DNA of 64,000 nucleotides. It comes from Tachypleus tridentatus (lineage: Eukaryota; Arthropoda; Merostomata; Xiphosura; Limulidae). This document shows, one piece after another, positions 22,440-34,592 of this stretch. The position numbers were made by a program, and so were the translations under genes. The stretch spans positions 68,067,558 through 68,131,557 of the forward strand of contig NC_134825.1 of the NCBI RefSeq assembly GCF_004210375.1, given 5' to 3'. Position 1 is the first letter of the stretch. Each line of letters starts with the position of its first letter. Under the pieces are notes generated by a model. It did not search any database. It was not told where the DNA came from and saw only the letters and a program-made list of their open reading frames with translations.

Positions 22440-22929
22440 TGATTCACCGTTTTTCTTCTTTTCATTATTTATTTATTTTTTAATAATTTTATGTTAATTA
22501 TCGCTCTCAGATCGGAATGTCTATAAAGATAATTCATATTCTGAGGCATATTAGAACCGACTTCTTTTCTTGCCGAAAACTTTTATTCCGGTTACGCGTG
22601 GATAAAAGAACAGAACAAACTCTACGAACAGAGACCAAAGACTCCCTGAAAAGGTCACCTGTTCTTACCACTCGTACAACTGTACACTAATGTGTTGTTT
22701 ACCAGCCAATCATTAGAAACTAAAATGTCACATAAAGGACACTTAGCGTTGCAATTTGTACTGTTGTGACATCAGTAAAAAATGTGCTCATGCAATGAAT
22801 CACTGAAATGATTATGTACTCTGAAGGCTATAACACCTTGAGACATATAAATTTGAAAAGCAATAAATAAAAAAACAATTTGCTACTGTTAATTTTTGTT
22901 TTATTTCGTTTTGAAGAAGAACACTTTCA
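22440..22929 (+). promoter_or_regulatory. Block X copy, unit 3 position I
   Basis: Counterpart of 3010-3494. Confidence 0.35.
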
Positions 22930-23183
22930 GAGGCGTGGTCAGGTGGTTAATGCTCTCGAATCGTAATGTGAGGATTCGTGTTCAAACATGCTCGCTCTTT
23001 CGATGGAAGGGCTGTTACAATGTGATAGGTTAATTCCACTATTCATTGGTAAAAGAGTAGCCCAAGAGTTGGCGGTGGTTGGTAAAGACTAGTTGCCTTT
23101 CATCTAGTCTTTCACTGCTAAATTAATGTCGGCTAGCGCAGGTATCCGTATGTGGCTTTGCGCGAAATTCAAAACAAACAAAC
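22930..23183 (+). repeat. SINE family A, unit 3
   Basis: Counterpart of 3495-3750. Confidence 0.8.
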
Positions 23184-23676
23184 AATTCTAAACAATGAGA
23201 TCAGGAGACCTTCAGTGAGAATAAGCAAGAAGAATGGAGAAAAGCTCCTGAACATACAGGAAAAAAAACTTTTAACTTTCCTTCTGAGTGAGATATCTAC
23301 ACTTATGTGGGCGAAAGAGCACTAAGAAATACTCATATAAGTTAGAGAAACTGTTAAACGCGACGAAGCCTAAGACTTCACCTGGACGACGAAAGTGCGG
23401 GTCGTCTAACCTGGAGCGATGGCGACAAACGCTTAGAACAAAAAGAACATGACGTCTAAAAACCAAGACGCACGCCCTTCCAGTGGCCTGAAAAACAAGC
23501 TAAGTAAATCTAGTTCATTAGGTGGCCAGAAATCAGATGTAATTTCAAATGCAGTTAATAATACCCCATTCATGGTCATATGTAATGTGGCCAAAACACA
23601 ATTATCATCTTTTGATGATGATAAAGATATTAATATAAGGAGAAAACGAAAAACAAGAAGAAAAATAGTCACGTTA
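23184..23676 (+). pseudogene. Jockey-like 5' UTR and ORF1 start, unit 3
   Basis: ORF1 open from ATG 23449, same protein as unit 2 up to the Tc1 junction. Confidence 0.65.
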
Positions 23677-24058
23677 CGACAGAAAGTGTTCGTACACCTG
23701 CGTCCCGAGTAGTCTTTTGCTCATAACTTAAAAAGTATTACGATTAGGCTAATAGATGTGTGGTGTATTATAAACATTATACTAACACACATTTACATAA
23801 ACTTGTATGTAAATTAAACGACAAATAAATTGTTTATAAAGAAATAACCAAAAATAGGAAGAGCAGAAAGTGATCGTACAGTTCAGAACGTGTCAAAAAA
23901 CTGATGTTCCCGTAAAAATTTTGTTTTTTTTTTGGCGAGTAAATTACATTATACCATTCCAGAACTAGACACTGGGTTCATAATTATTGGAATTTAGCCA
24001 GCAAAAAATTTACTTCCGGCAATTTAGCGCCATCTCCGTCATTATCTGCTTGGTCATC

Positions 24059-25207
24059 ATGACGAACAGGAAACAACTGTCCAATGATTTAAAAGAACCG
24101 AATTATTGTAAAATACAAGTCTCGTGTGTCTCTTTCCGGTATTGCTACACAAATTAATGTGCCGAAATTTACTGTTCAAAGCATAATTGCCAAGTTTAAG
24201 CTTATAGAATCAACCGCTAACCTTCCTCGTTCCAGACGCCCCACCAAAATTCGAGAGAGAACCAAGTGGAAGGTTTTCAGAAGTTTAGTAGGAATTCTCG
24301 TTTAACACGTAATGACACACAGAAACTGGTAAGGGAAACTGGAGTGAAGTAAGCACCTTTACAGTTACGAACATGTTACGTTCTTCTGGGTTCAAAGCAT
24401 GCCTGCCCCAGTGGCTTAGCGGTACGTCTGCGGATTTACAACGCTAAAACACCGGGTTTCGATACTCGTGGTGGGCAGAGCACGGATAGCCCAGTGTGTA
24501 GCTCTGTGCTTATTTTAAAACAGCAACAACAACATCAAAGCATGCCGTCCTCGTAGAACTCCATATTTAAAGCCTGTTCATTTAGAAACACGATTGAGGT
24601 ATGCAAGAAAACATGTAGTTAAACAATTTACCTATTGGAAGAATATTCTTTGGTCAGACGAGACTAAAATCGAGCTTTTCGGCCACAGCGATGTTCGCTA
24701 TATTTTCCGTAAGAAGGGGAACGAAATCTTCCAAAGAACACCGTCCATACAGTTAAATACGGAAGTGGCTCGATCATGCTATGGGGTTCCTTCAGCTCTT
24801 CTGGTGTAGGCAGCCTTCACCACGTCAACGGAATCATGAAAATAGAAGAGTACGTTGATATATTAGGCACTTATATCGAGAATGATGGTTGTAACTTGCG
24901 GCATAAGCGTCGTTGGATCTTCCAGCACGACAATGACCCTAGGCACACATCGAAATATGTGCAAACCTGGTTGCAGAGGAACCACATAAGCGTTATGGAG
25001 TGGCCATCACAGTCACACGATCTCAAACCAATTGAAAACGTTTGGCATAAGTCGAAGACCAGGGTTTATCAGCGTCATCGGAAAAACTTGGAAGAGTTGG
25101 AGGCCTTCTGTAAAGAAGAATGGAAAAAAAATACCAGTACTGTCAAACGATCATGGAGGGCTATGAGGAGAGATTGCGCCAAGTATTGTTACACAACTGA
25201 CCATTAA
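24059..25207 (+). pseudogene. Tc1 transposase, unit 3, extra frameshift
   Basis: As units 1 and 2, plus a one-base loss in a G run near 24717 that splits the catalytic ORF into 24594-24809 and 24776-25207. The three catalytic acidic residues are still encoded. Substitutions distinguish it from units 1 and 2 (for example W for S in RRWIFQHDN). The G-run change may be a sequencing error. Confidence 0.88.
24404..24534 (+). repeat. SINE family B in Tc1, unit 3
   Basis: Same insertion, target duplication at 24392-24403 and 24535-24546. Confidence 0.9.
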
Positions 25208-25420
25208 AGTGGACGCACGAACACTTTCTGCTTCTCCTATGTTTGGTTATTTGTTTATAAACAGTTTATTTGTCGTTCAATTTACATAAATATGTATGTA
25301 AAAGTGTGTTAGAATAATATTTATAATATACTCTACTTTCATTATCCTAATCTTGATACTTTTTAAGTTGTGACGAACAAAACTACTCACGACGCAGGCG
25401 TACGAACACTTTCTGTCGTA

Positions 25421-27585
25421 ACTGTGGTACCAAAATTTTGAAGTAGAGCAATTGAAAACACCAGCAATTGTAGTTATACAATGCTAAAATTGCCAAAGAT
25501 ATGGTCACGTATCAGCGGCACGTTTGAAAACACCGAGGTGACGTGGACATGGCGGTAAGCACCATATATTTGTCTGTAAAAATAGTAAGAAAAACCTAAT
25601 TGTTGCAACTGCATAAAACACACACAGCAAACTACAAAGTTTGCGACAAGTACAAAAAATAAAGCAACATATCTATGAAATAAAAACAACAAGACCAATT
25701 CCAAACGATATAACTAACACAACTGCATCAGAAACACACGCTGCTACAACAACAGATACAGTGACAAATGCAGAAAAGCTGAAGGAAAACATCACACAAC
25801 AAAAATCACAAACAAGAGAAGAACAAAACCAAACCAAAATAGTGAAAAATACACAAGAACTTAACAAACACACAGACACAACAAACCCTCAAGAACACCT
25901 AGACCTACGCATACTACGCAAGCTATAAATACAAAAGATATCTTAGACATCTGCCTCACACTCTTTAATATTAGACAAAAGTTATTAAATTTTAATGTGG
26001 AAAAAGATGTTGACAGTGATCTTCTTCCAATATGGTGTACCTTCGATTTCGATCTCCATAAAGATATAACCTTTAAACAAGACCAATTAATTGCAATTAA
26101 GCTAATTGACAAAAATATCAGAAAGAATTAGACAACATATTACCAGAAAATGTTGAGCATACAGCCAACAACAAAGTAAAAGTTGATAGTTATAGTCAAA
26201 TAATCACACAGTACCTACCAAAATCAGCATCGGATACTGTACCATAGGAACAACATAAAACTATAAATAACGCATGGAAATCGAACAAACAACTAATAAC
26301 ACAATAAAGAAAAGACAATTAAGAAGACAGTTCAATGGAACAAGAGACAAAGAAATAAAAACACAAGTAAGCAGTATGAGAAATAAAATGAGACCAGAAA
26401 TTATATTGTTAAACGAAGAAAAATCGGATAACATTTGCTTCCAACTAAACGAAAAAAAAAACAAATCGATCCTAGAAAGTTTCGGTCTAACCTATAAAGA
26501 CTCACCAAAGAAGCCACAACAAGAAAATACCCAACACTAGAATAAAATAACACATTAGCGCACACAAACAAAGAAAAAGCAGAAGCCTCCAGACAACAAC
26601 TACAAAACACTTTCAAAACAAAACGACCCAGACGTGAACACCTATTTTACAATAGAGCAAACAGTCATGTAACAAATAACACAGAATTATCCAAACCATA
26701 TTTCCCAATCAATATTAACAACGATAACACCACAACATAAATGACTATAATAATCTACTCCTTCTTAAAAATTTACATTAACATAACTCAAACAAGCAAT
26801 TAAGAATTCAAGAAACAAATCACCAGAAAAGGACGGCATACAAGAAATTCTCTTCAAGAAAGGCACTTTGAAAGTATTTGATCATCTATTAGAAATTTTT
26901 CATTTATCGTTCTACCCTTGCTACATCTCAGTTTCTTGGAAGCAAGCTAATACATTAATGTTTCATAAAGAAGGTATGCTAGCCAATAAACCAAACAGTT
27001 ATCGACCAATCAGCCTGACCAGCTGTGTATGAAAAATTCTTGAACGAATAATCAGTAATAGACTCTACACATTTTTGGAAATAACGTCAAAATTACTCGA
27101 GAGACAAAACGGATTAAGAAAACTTAGACAAAAGGCATATCACTTAGTAAGGTTAACTGAAACAATAATAATCAGATTTAACAACAAAAGTATAAGGCGA
27201 AGAACAAACTATCCTAGGAGCCTAACTGGTAAAAACAATGGAGTAACAGCTGAAACCATCCTCAAAATATACAAAACGTATATAACTGTAATATACTATG
27301 CAGCTCCAGCGTGGATTAACGTTAGCAAAGAACAATTCTAAACCAAACAAGAGTCATTATAAAATATACTACTTTCGACAGCATGTAGAGTACCCAAAAA
27401 CCACTTCTTCAAAGTTTATGCATAAATATTCAAACCCACAAACAATAGTAGATAGACCCCTACATACTACAATAAAATATTTCGATAAAATGTGGAGAAA
27501 AAATGAACTATTATGCGAACTCGATATGTATTGCATATAGATAGTCCTGAACACCTCTCCGCGATTAATATACAAATTATACACC
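25421..27585 (+). pseudogene. Jockey-like ORF1 end/endonuclease/linker/RT, unit 3
   Basis: Counterpart of 5990-8160. The ORF1 tail is slightly longer in frame (25641-25928) because a stop present in units 1 and 2 reads TCA here. RT palm missing. Confidence 0.8.
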
Positions 27586-27772
27586 TGAACAGAGGAGGAA
27601 ACAGCACAATACCTTACCGTTGAAAATGCTGTCGAAGATATGTTCTTAATATTATATTTTTTACGTGTGATTGTTTTAACAATGCTATATTAATATTTTG
27701 AACGATAAGTTGATATTGAACATACTGTATAGTTTCTTAACGAAATTATACGTTTTTCAAATAAAGCAACAA

Positions 27773-27844
27773 GCCATCATAGCTCAGAGGTAGAGCACTG
27801 GTTTCGTAAACCAGGGGTCGTGAGTTCGAACCTCACTGGTGGCT
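27773..27844 (+). tRNA. tRNA-Thr (CGT), unit 3 position II
   Basis: 72 nt, identical to the gene at 8348-8419. Confidence 0.9.
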
Positions 27845-28279
27845 TGCACACCTTTAACTTGATGAATGCTTATACTTCTATCATATCCAGTTGAACAAAT
27901 TCATATAAATTTACTTTAGGATAAAGATTGCGATACATCATTCTTTACGTATTTTAAATTTTCATTAAGATATACATCTTTGTTTAAAAAATTAAACTGC
28001 GTTTTCCATGCTTGTATTAATGTTACACAGCTTGTGGAAATCAATATTTTCGAAACTGCTTTTAGAATAAGCATGTTTTTGACATATGTGTTACCAAAAT
28101 CTTATATTAATATAAATCCCGAGTTTGACTTTACTAAACTTGACAAATACCTAAGACATGGAGTAAAAATAGAAATTTCTGGTTCGAAAACGTGATGTAG
28201 ACACCACTTCCAGCCTTGTTTCTTTACTTTCTTAGAGCACCTAGTTTTAGGCTGAAAAATACAATATTTGCATTTGGAT

Positions 28280-28745
28280 TCACCGTTTTTCTTATTTTCA
28301 TTATTTATTTAATTTTTGATAATTTTATGTTAATTATCGCTCTCAGATCAGAATGTCTATAAAGATAATTCATATTCTGAGGCATATTAGAACCGACTTC
28401 TTTTCTTGCCGAAAACTTTTATTCCGGTTACGCGTGGTAAAATAACAGGACAAACTCTACGAACAGAGACCAAAGACTGCCTGAATGGGTCACCTGTTCT
28501 TACTAATGTGTTGTCTACCAGCCAATCATTAGAAACTAAAATGTCAGATAAAGAACACTTAGCGTTGCAATTTGTACTGTTGTGACATCAGTAAAAAGTT
28601 GCTCATGCAATGAATCATTAACATAATTATGTACTCTGAAGGCTATAAGTTAACCTTGAGACATATAAATTTGAAAAGCAATAAATAAAAACAATTTGCT
28701 GCTGTTCATTTTTGTTTTATTTAGTCTTGAAGCAGAAAACTTTCA
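28280..28745 (+). promoter_or_regulatory. Block X copy, unit 3 position II
   Basis: Counterpart of 8870-9323. Confidence 0.35.
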
Positions 28746-29014
28746 GAGGCGTGGTCAGGTGGTTAATACTCTCGGATCGTAATGTGAGGTTTCGTGCTCG
28801 AATCTCTGTGATATCAAACATGCTTTCTCTTTGAACAGTGGGGCTGTTATAATGTGATAGGTCTATCCCACTACCATTGGTAAAATAGTAGCCCAAAAGT
28901 TGGCGGTGGGTGGTAAAGACTAGTTGCCTTTCATCTGGTCTTTCACTCCTAAATTAATGTCGGCTAGCGCAAGTAGCCTCGTGTGGCTTTGCGCAAAATT
29001 CACAACAAGCAAAC
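28746..29014 (+). repeat. SINE family A, unit 3
   Basis: Counterpart of 9324-9594. Confidence 0.8.
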
Positions 29015-30308
29015 AATTGTAAGCAATGAGATCAGGAGACCTTCAGTGAGAATAAGCAAGAAGAATGGAGAGTTTTTAAAGACCTCTTGAATATACAGTA
29101 AAAAATCTTTTATCCCTTCTTCTGAGTGAGATATATACACTTATATGGGTGAAAGAGCGCTAAAAATACTCAAATACAGAAACTGTTAAACGCGAGGAAG
29201 TCTAAGACTTCACTTGGACAACGAAAGTGCCGGTCGCCTAACCTGGAGCGATGGCGACAACCACTTAGTAGGAAAAAAAACATGACATCTAGAAACCAAG
29301 ATAATTAAAAAGACAGCTCATGACAACAAGAGACAAAGAAATAAAAACACAAATAAGCAGTATGAGAAATAAAATGAGACCAGAAATTATATTGTTAAAC
29401 GAAGAAAAATCGGATAACATCTGCTCCCAACTAAACAAAAAAAAAACCGATCCGAGAAAGTATCGGTCGCACCGATAAAGGCTCATCAAAGAAGCAACAA
29501 CAAGAAAATACCCAACACTAGAATAAAATAACACATTAGCGCACACGAACAAAGAAAGAGCAGAATCCTACAGACAACAACTACAAAACACTTTCAAAAC
29601 AAAAAAACGACCCAGACATGAACACCTATTTTTACAACACAGTAAACAGTCATTTAACAAATAACACAGAATTATACAAACCATATTTTCAATCAATATT
29701 AAAAAACAATAACATCACAACATAAATGACTATAATAATCTACTGCTTCTAAAGTTTCGGCTCGGCATGGCCAAGCGTGTTAAGACTCCTAATCTGAGGG
29801 TCGCGGTTCGCATCTCTGTCGCGCCAAACATGCTCGCCCTTTCAGCCGTGGAGGCGTTATAATGTGACGAACAATCCCACTGTTCGTTGGTATAAGAGTA
29901 GCCCAAGAGTTGGCAGTGGGTGGTGATGACTAGCTGCCTTCCATCTAGTCTTACTTTCCTAAATTAGGGACGGCTAGCACAGACAGCTCTCGAGTTGCTT
30001 AGTGCGAAATTCAAAAAAACAAACAATCAAAAACAAACATTCTTAAAATTTACATTAACATAACTCAAATAAGTAATTAAGAATTCAAGAAACAAATCAC
30101 CAGAAAGTGATGGCATGCAAGAAATTCTCTTCAAAAAGGCACTTAATAATAAATAATAGACTTTCCATATTTTGGAAATAACATCAAAATTACCAAGAAA
30201 CAAAACGGATTCAGTGAACTTAGACAAAAGACATATCACTTAGTAAGGTTAACTGAAACAATAATTATTAGATTTAACAAGAAAAGAATTAGGCGAAGAA
30301 CAAACTAT
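29015..30308 (+). pseudogene. Jockey-like 5' UTR/linker/RT fingers with nested SINE, unit 3
   Basis: Counterpart of 9595-10890, ending at the fold-back junction. Confidence 0.72.
29754..30039 (+). repeat. SINE family A, near full length, unit 3
   Basis: Counterpart of 10334-10619. The left target duplication is reduced to ttctaaa by a small indel. Confidence 0.85.
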
Positions 30309-30832
30309 GCCATGAACTGTCTTCTTTAATTGTCTTCGTTGTTTTATGAGTGTTATTAGTTGTTTTATTTGATTTCCATGCGTTATTTTTAGTTATTTGC
30401 TGCTTTAGTAGGCACACTGTGATTATTTGACTACAACTATCAGCTTCTTTGTAGTCGAATTTGTCTTCTTTAAAGGTTATATCTTCATCGGGGGTGAGAT
30501 CGAAAGTACCATATTGGTACCATATCTACCATATTGGTAGAAGATCACTGTCAACATCTTTTCCCACGTTCAAATTTAATAACTTTGGTCTGATATTTAA
30601 GGAGGTGTCCAAGGTATCAGTTGTATTTGTAGCGTACGTGGTATGCGTAGGTTCACTGTCGTTTATTAGGGCGATGGTAATTCATCAATGAATTGCAATA
30701 GGTGTCATCCATTTGTATTTGTGGATTTATGTCAAAGTTTTTATGTTTACTATTCAGATCACATATTACCATTGTATTTTGGTTGTGGGAAAGATGTTGT
30801 GGAATAGATTTATGTCAATACATTTGGTTGGT
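30309..30832 (-). pseudogene. Jockey-like endonuclease end (antisense), unit 4
   Basis: Counterpart of 1167-1688. Confidence 0.68.
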
Positions 30833-31030
30833 GATATATCTACTATAAAATTCTTAAATTAATATAAATCCCTAGTTTGACATAACTAAAATTGATAAAC
30901 GCTGTATATATGGAGTGAAAATAGAAATTTTTTGTTCGAAAACATCATGTGAGACACCACTTCCAGCCTTGTTTCTTTACTTTCTTAGAACCTCTAGTTT
31001 TTGGTTGGAAAATATAATATTAACATTTGG
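30833..31030 (+). repeat. tRNA 3'-flank fragment, unit 4
   Basis: Counterpart of 1689-1885. Confidence 0.62.
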
Positions 31031-31459
31031 ATTCAACAATAATAATCAGATTTAACAACAAAAGTGTAAGGCGAAGAACAAACTATCCTAAGAGCCTAAC
31101 TGGTAAAAACAATGGAGTAACAGCTGAAACCATCCTCAAAATATACAAAACGTATATAACTGTAATAGACTATGCAGCTCCAGCGTGGATTAACGTTAGC
31201 AAAGAACAATTCTAAACCAAACAAGAGTCATTATAAAATATACTACTTTCGACAGCATGCAGAGTGCCCAAAAACCATTTCTTCAAAGTTTATGCATAAA
31301 TATTCAAACCCACAAACAATAGTAGATAGACCCCTACATACAACAATAAAATATTTCGACAAAATGTGGAGAAAAAATGAACTATTATGCGAACTCGATA
31401 GGTATTGCATATAGATAGTCCTGAACACCTCTCCGCGATTAATATACAAATTATACACC
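31031..31459 (+). pseudogene. Jockey-like RT C-terminus, unit 4
   Basis: Counterpart of 1886-2312. Confidence 0.68.
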
Positions 31460-31646
31460 TGAACAGAGGAGGAAACAGCACAATACCTTACCGTTGAAAA
31501 TGATGTCGAAGAGATGTTCTTAATATTATATTTTTTACGTGTGATTGTTTTAACAAAGCTATATTAATATTTTGAACGATAAGTTGATATTAAACATACT
31601 GTATAGTTTCTTAACGAAATTATACGTTTTTCAAATAAAGCAACAA

Positions 31647-31717
31647 GCCATCATAGCTCAGAGGTAGAGCACTGGTTTCGTAAACCAGGGGTCGAGTTCG
31701 AACCTCACTGGATGGCT
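31647..31717 (+). tRNA. tRNA-Thr (CGT), unit 4, damaged T arm
   Basis: Same gene as 2502, but the T arm reads gtcgagttcg (two bases short) and an extra G stands before the 3' acceptor strand. The changes weaken the T stem, so this copy may be dead. It lies 1.7 kb from the gap, where assembly quality may be low. Confidence 0.7.
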
Positions 31718-32149
31718 TGCACACCTTCAACTTGATGAATGCTTATACTTCTATCATATCCAGTTGGACAAATTCATATGAAATTACTTTAACATAAAGA
31801 TGGCGATACATCATTCTTCACGTATTTTAAATTTTCATTAAAATAGACATCTCTGATTAAAAAATTAAACTGCGTTTGCCATGCTTCTATTAATGTTACA
31901 CAGCTTGTGGAAATCAATATTTTCGAAACTGCTTTTAGAATAAGCCTGCTTTTGACATATGTGTTACCAAAATCTTATATTAATATAAATCCCGAGTTTG
32001 ACTTTACTAAACTTGACAAATACCTAAGACATGGAGTAAAAATAGAAATTTCTGGTTCGAAAACATGATGTAGACACCACTTCCAGCCCTGTTTTTACTT
32101 TCTTAGAGCACCTAGTTTTAGGCTGGAAAATACAATATTTGCATTTGGA

Positions 32150-32633
32150 TTCACCGTTTTTCTTCTTTTTCATTATTTATTTATTTTTAATAATTTTATG
32201 TTAATTATCGCTCAGATCGGAATGTCTATAAAGATAATTCATATTCTGAGGCATAATAGAACCGACTTCTTTTCTTGCCGAAAACTTTTATTCCGGTTAC
32301 GCGTGGATAAAAGAACAGAACAAACTCTACGAACAGAGACCAAAGACTCCCTGAAAAGGTCACCTGTTCTTACCACTCGTACAACTGTACACTAATGTGT
32401 TGTTTACCAGCCAATCATTAGAAACTAAAATGTCACATAAAGGACACTTAGCGTTGCAATTTGTACTGTTGTGACATCAGTAAAAATGTGCTCATGCAAT
32501 GAATCACTGAAATGATTATGTACCTTGAAGGCTATAACACCTTGAGACATATAAATTTGAAAAGCAATAAATAAAAAAAACAATTTGCTACTGTTAATTT
32601 TGTTTTATTTCGTTTTGAAGAAGAACACTTTCA
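32150..32633 (+). promoter_or_regulatory. Block X copy, unit 4
   Basis: Counterpart of 3010-3494. Confidence 0.33.
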
Positions 32634-32889
32634 GAGGCGTGGTCAGGTGGTTAATGCTCTCGAATCGTAATGTGAGGATTCGTGTTCAAACATGCTCGCT
32701 CTTTCGATGGAAGGGCTGTTACAATGTGATAGGTTAATTCCACTATTCATTGGTAAAAGAGTAGCCCAAGAGTTGGCGGTGGTTGGTAAAGACTAGTTGC
32801 CTTTCATCTAGTCTTTCACTGCTAAATTAATGTCGGCTAGCGCAGGTATCCGTATGTGGCTTTGCGCGAAATTCAAAACAAACAAACAA
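32634..32889 (+). repeat. SINE family A, unit 4
   Basis: Counterpart of 3495-3750. Confidence 0.8.
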
Positions 32890-33320
32890 TTCTAAACAAT
32901 GAGATCAGGAGACCTTCAGTGAGAATAAGCAAGAAGAATGGAGAAAGCTCCTGAACATACAGGAAAAAAAAACTTTAACTTTCCTTCTGAGTGAGATATC
33001 TACACTTATGTGGGCGAAAGAGCACTAAGAAATACTCATATAAGTTAGAGAAACTGTTAAACGCGACGAAGCCTAAGACTTCACCTGGACGACGAAAGTG
33101 CGGGTCGTCTAACCTGGAGCGATGGCGACAAACGCTTAGAACAAAAAGAACATGACGTCTAAAAACCAAGACGCACGCCCTTCCAGTGGCCTGAAAAAAA
33201 CAAGCTAAGTAAATCTAGTTCATTAGGTGGCCAGAAATCAGATGTAATTTCAAATGCAGTTAATAATACCCCATTCATGGTCATATGTAATGTGGCCAAA
33301 ACACAATTATCATCTTTGAT
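32890..33320 (+). pseudogene. Jockey-like 5' UTR and ORF1 start, cut by gap
   Basis: Counterpart of 3751-4242. Extra A bases near 33196 shift the frame. Continues into the gap. Confidence 0.6.
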
Positions 33321-33820
33321 NNNNNNNNNNNNNNNNNNNNNNNNNNNNNNNNNNNNNNNNNNNNNNNNNNNNNNNNNNNNNNNNNNNNNNNNNNNNNNNN
33401 NNNNNNNNNNNNNNNNNNNNNNNNNNNNNNNNNNNNNNNNNNNNNNNNNNNNNNNNNNNNNNNNNNNNNNNNNNNNNNNNNNNNNNNNNNNNNNNNNNNN
33501 NNNNNNNNNNNNNNNNNNNNNNNNNNNNNNNNNNNNNNNNNNNNNNNNNNNNNNNNNNNNNNNNNNNNNNNNNNNNNNNNNNNNNNNNNNNNNNNNNNNN
33601 NNNNNNNNNNNNNNNNNNNNNNNNNNNNNNNNNNNNNNNNNNNNNNNNNNNNNNNNNNNNNNNNNNNNNNNNNNNNNNNNNNNNNNNNNNNNNNNNNNNN
33701 NNNNNNNNNNNNNNNNNNNNNNNNNNNNNNNNNNNNNNNNNNNNNNNNNNNNNNNNNNNNNNNNNNNNNNNNNNNNNNNNNNNNNNNNNNNNNNNNNNNN
33801 NNNNNNNNNNNNNNNNNNNN
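33321..33820. other. Assembly gap, 500 N
   Basis: Exactly 500 unknown bases, probably a fixed-size placeholder. The left side stops inside Jockey ORF1 in plus orientation. The right side resumes inside a Tc1 element in minus orientation. The gap therefore sits at or near the switch between the arms of the inverted repeat. Confidence 0.97.
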
Positions 33821-34094
33821 ATGTAGTTTACTCGCCAAAAAAAAAAACAAAATTTTACGGGAACATCAGTTTTTTGACACGTTCTGAACTGTACGATCAC
33901 TTTCTGCTCTTCCTATTTTGGTTATTTCTTTATAAACAATTTATTTGTCGTTTAATTTACATACAAGTTTATGTAAATGTGTGTTAGTATAATGTTTATA
34001 ACACATCATACATCTATTAGCCTAATCATAATACTTTTTTTTAAGTTATGAGCAAAGACTACTCGGGACGCAGGTGTACAAACACTTTCTGTCG
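33821..34094 (-). mobile_element. Tc1-like transposon, 5' end, cut by gap
   Basis: The minus strand shows the outer and inner repeat motifs and the whole 5' terminal repeat of the array Tc1, flanked by TA at 34095-34096. The rest is lost in the N gap. It has small differences from the array copies, so it is a separate copy. Confidence 0.88.
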
Positions 34095-34592
34095 TAACGG
34101 TGACTATTTTTTTTTCTTGTTTTTCGTTTTCTCCTTATATTAATATCTTTATCATCATCAAAAGATGATAACTGTGTTTTAACTACATTACATATGACCA
34201 TGAATGGGGTATTATTAACTCCATTTGAAATTACATCTGATTTCTGGCCACCTAATGAACTAGATTTACTTAGCTTGTTTTTCAGGCCACTTTAAGGGCG
34301 TGCGTCTTGGTTTTAGACGTCATGTTCTTTTTTGTTCTAAGCGGTTGTCGCCATCGCTCCAGGTTAGGCGACCCGCACTTTCGTCGTCCAGGTGAAGTCT
34401 TAGGCTTCCTCGCGTTTAACAGTTTCTCTAACTTATATGAGTATTTCTTAGTGCTCTTTCGCCCACATAAGTGTAGATATCTCACTCAGAAGGAAGGTTA
34501 AAGTGTTTTTTTTTTTCCTGTATGTTCAGTAGCTTTTCTCCATTCTTCTTGCTTATTCTCACTGAAGGTCTCCTGATCTCATTGTTTAGAAT
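34095..34592 (-). pseudogene. Jockey-like ORF1 start and 5' UTR (inverted arm)
   Basis: Reverse-strand counterpart of 3751-4242. Confidence 0.65.

Larger units (their letters stand above)
23677..25418 (+). mobile_element. Tc1-like transposon, unit 3
   Basis: Counterpart of 4243-5987 with several private substitutions. Confidence 0.92.
20603..30308 (+). repeat. Array unit 3 (9706 bp)
   Basis: Third whole unit. Its Tc1 carries several substitutions not in units 1 and 2 (near 24676, 24915 and 24995), and its Tc1 right end reads ctgtcg as in the inverted copy at 34094. Confidence 0.9.
1167..33320 (+). repeat. 9.71-kb higher-order tandem array, 3.3 copies
   Basis: Three whole composite units and one partial unit follow head to tail. 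Corresponding landmarks are evenly spaced: first tRNA at 2502, 12229, 21937 and 31647; second tRNA at 8348, 18061 and 27773; Tc1 starts at 4243, 13964 and 23677. Every unit has the same internal insertions and deletions, so the composite was assembled once and then multiplied. Copies are almost identical over long stretches. The array ends in an N gap, so its true copy number is unknown. Confidence 0.95.
30309..33320 (+). repeat. Array unit 4, cut by the assembly gap
   Basis: Partial unit running from the fold-back junction to Jockey ORF1 just before the expected Tc1. It ends at the first N. Confidence 0.9.

Noticed and set aside
1167-33320. CRISPR-like or rDNA-like array
   Set aside because: No short direct repeats with unique spacers, no rRNA sequence. 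The period is 9.7 kb and the content is mobile elements with tRNA-Thr.
33277-33987. Open frames of 189-236 codons across the N gap
   Set aside because: They consist almost wholly of unknown residues. The gap has no sequence, so the frames mean nothing.
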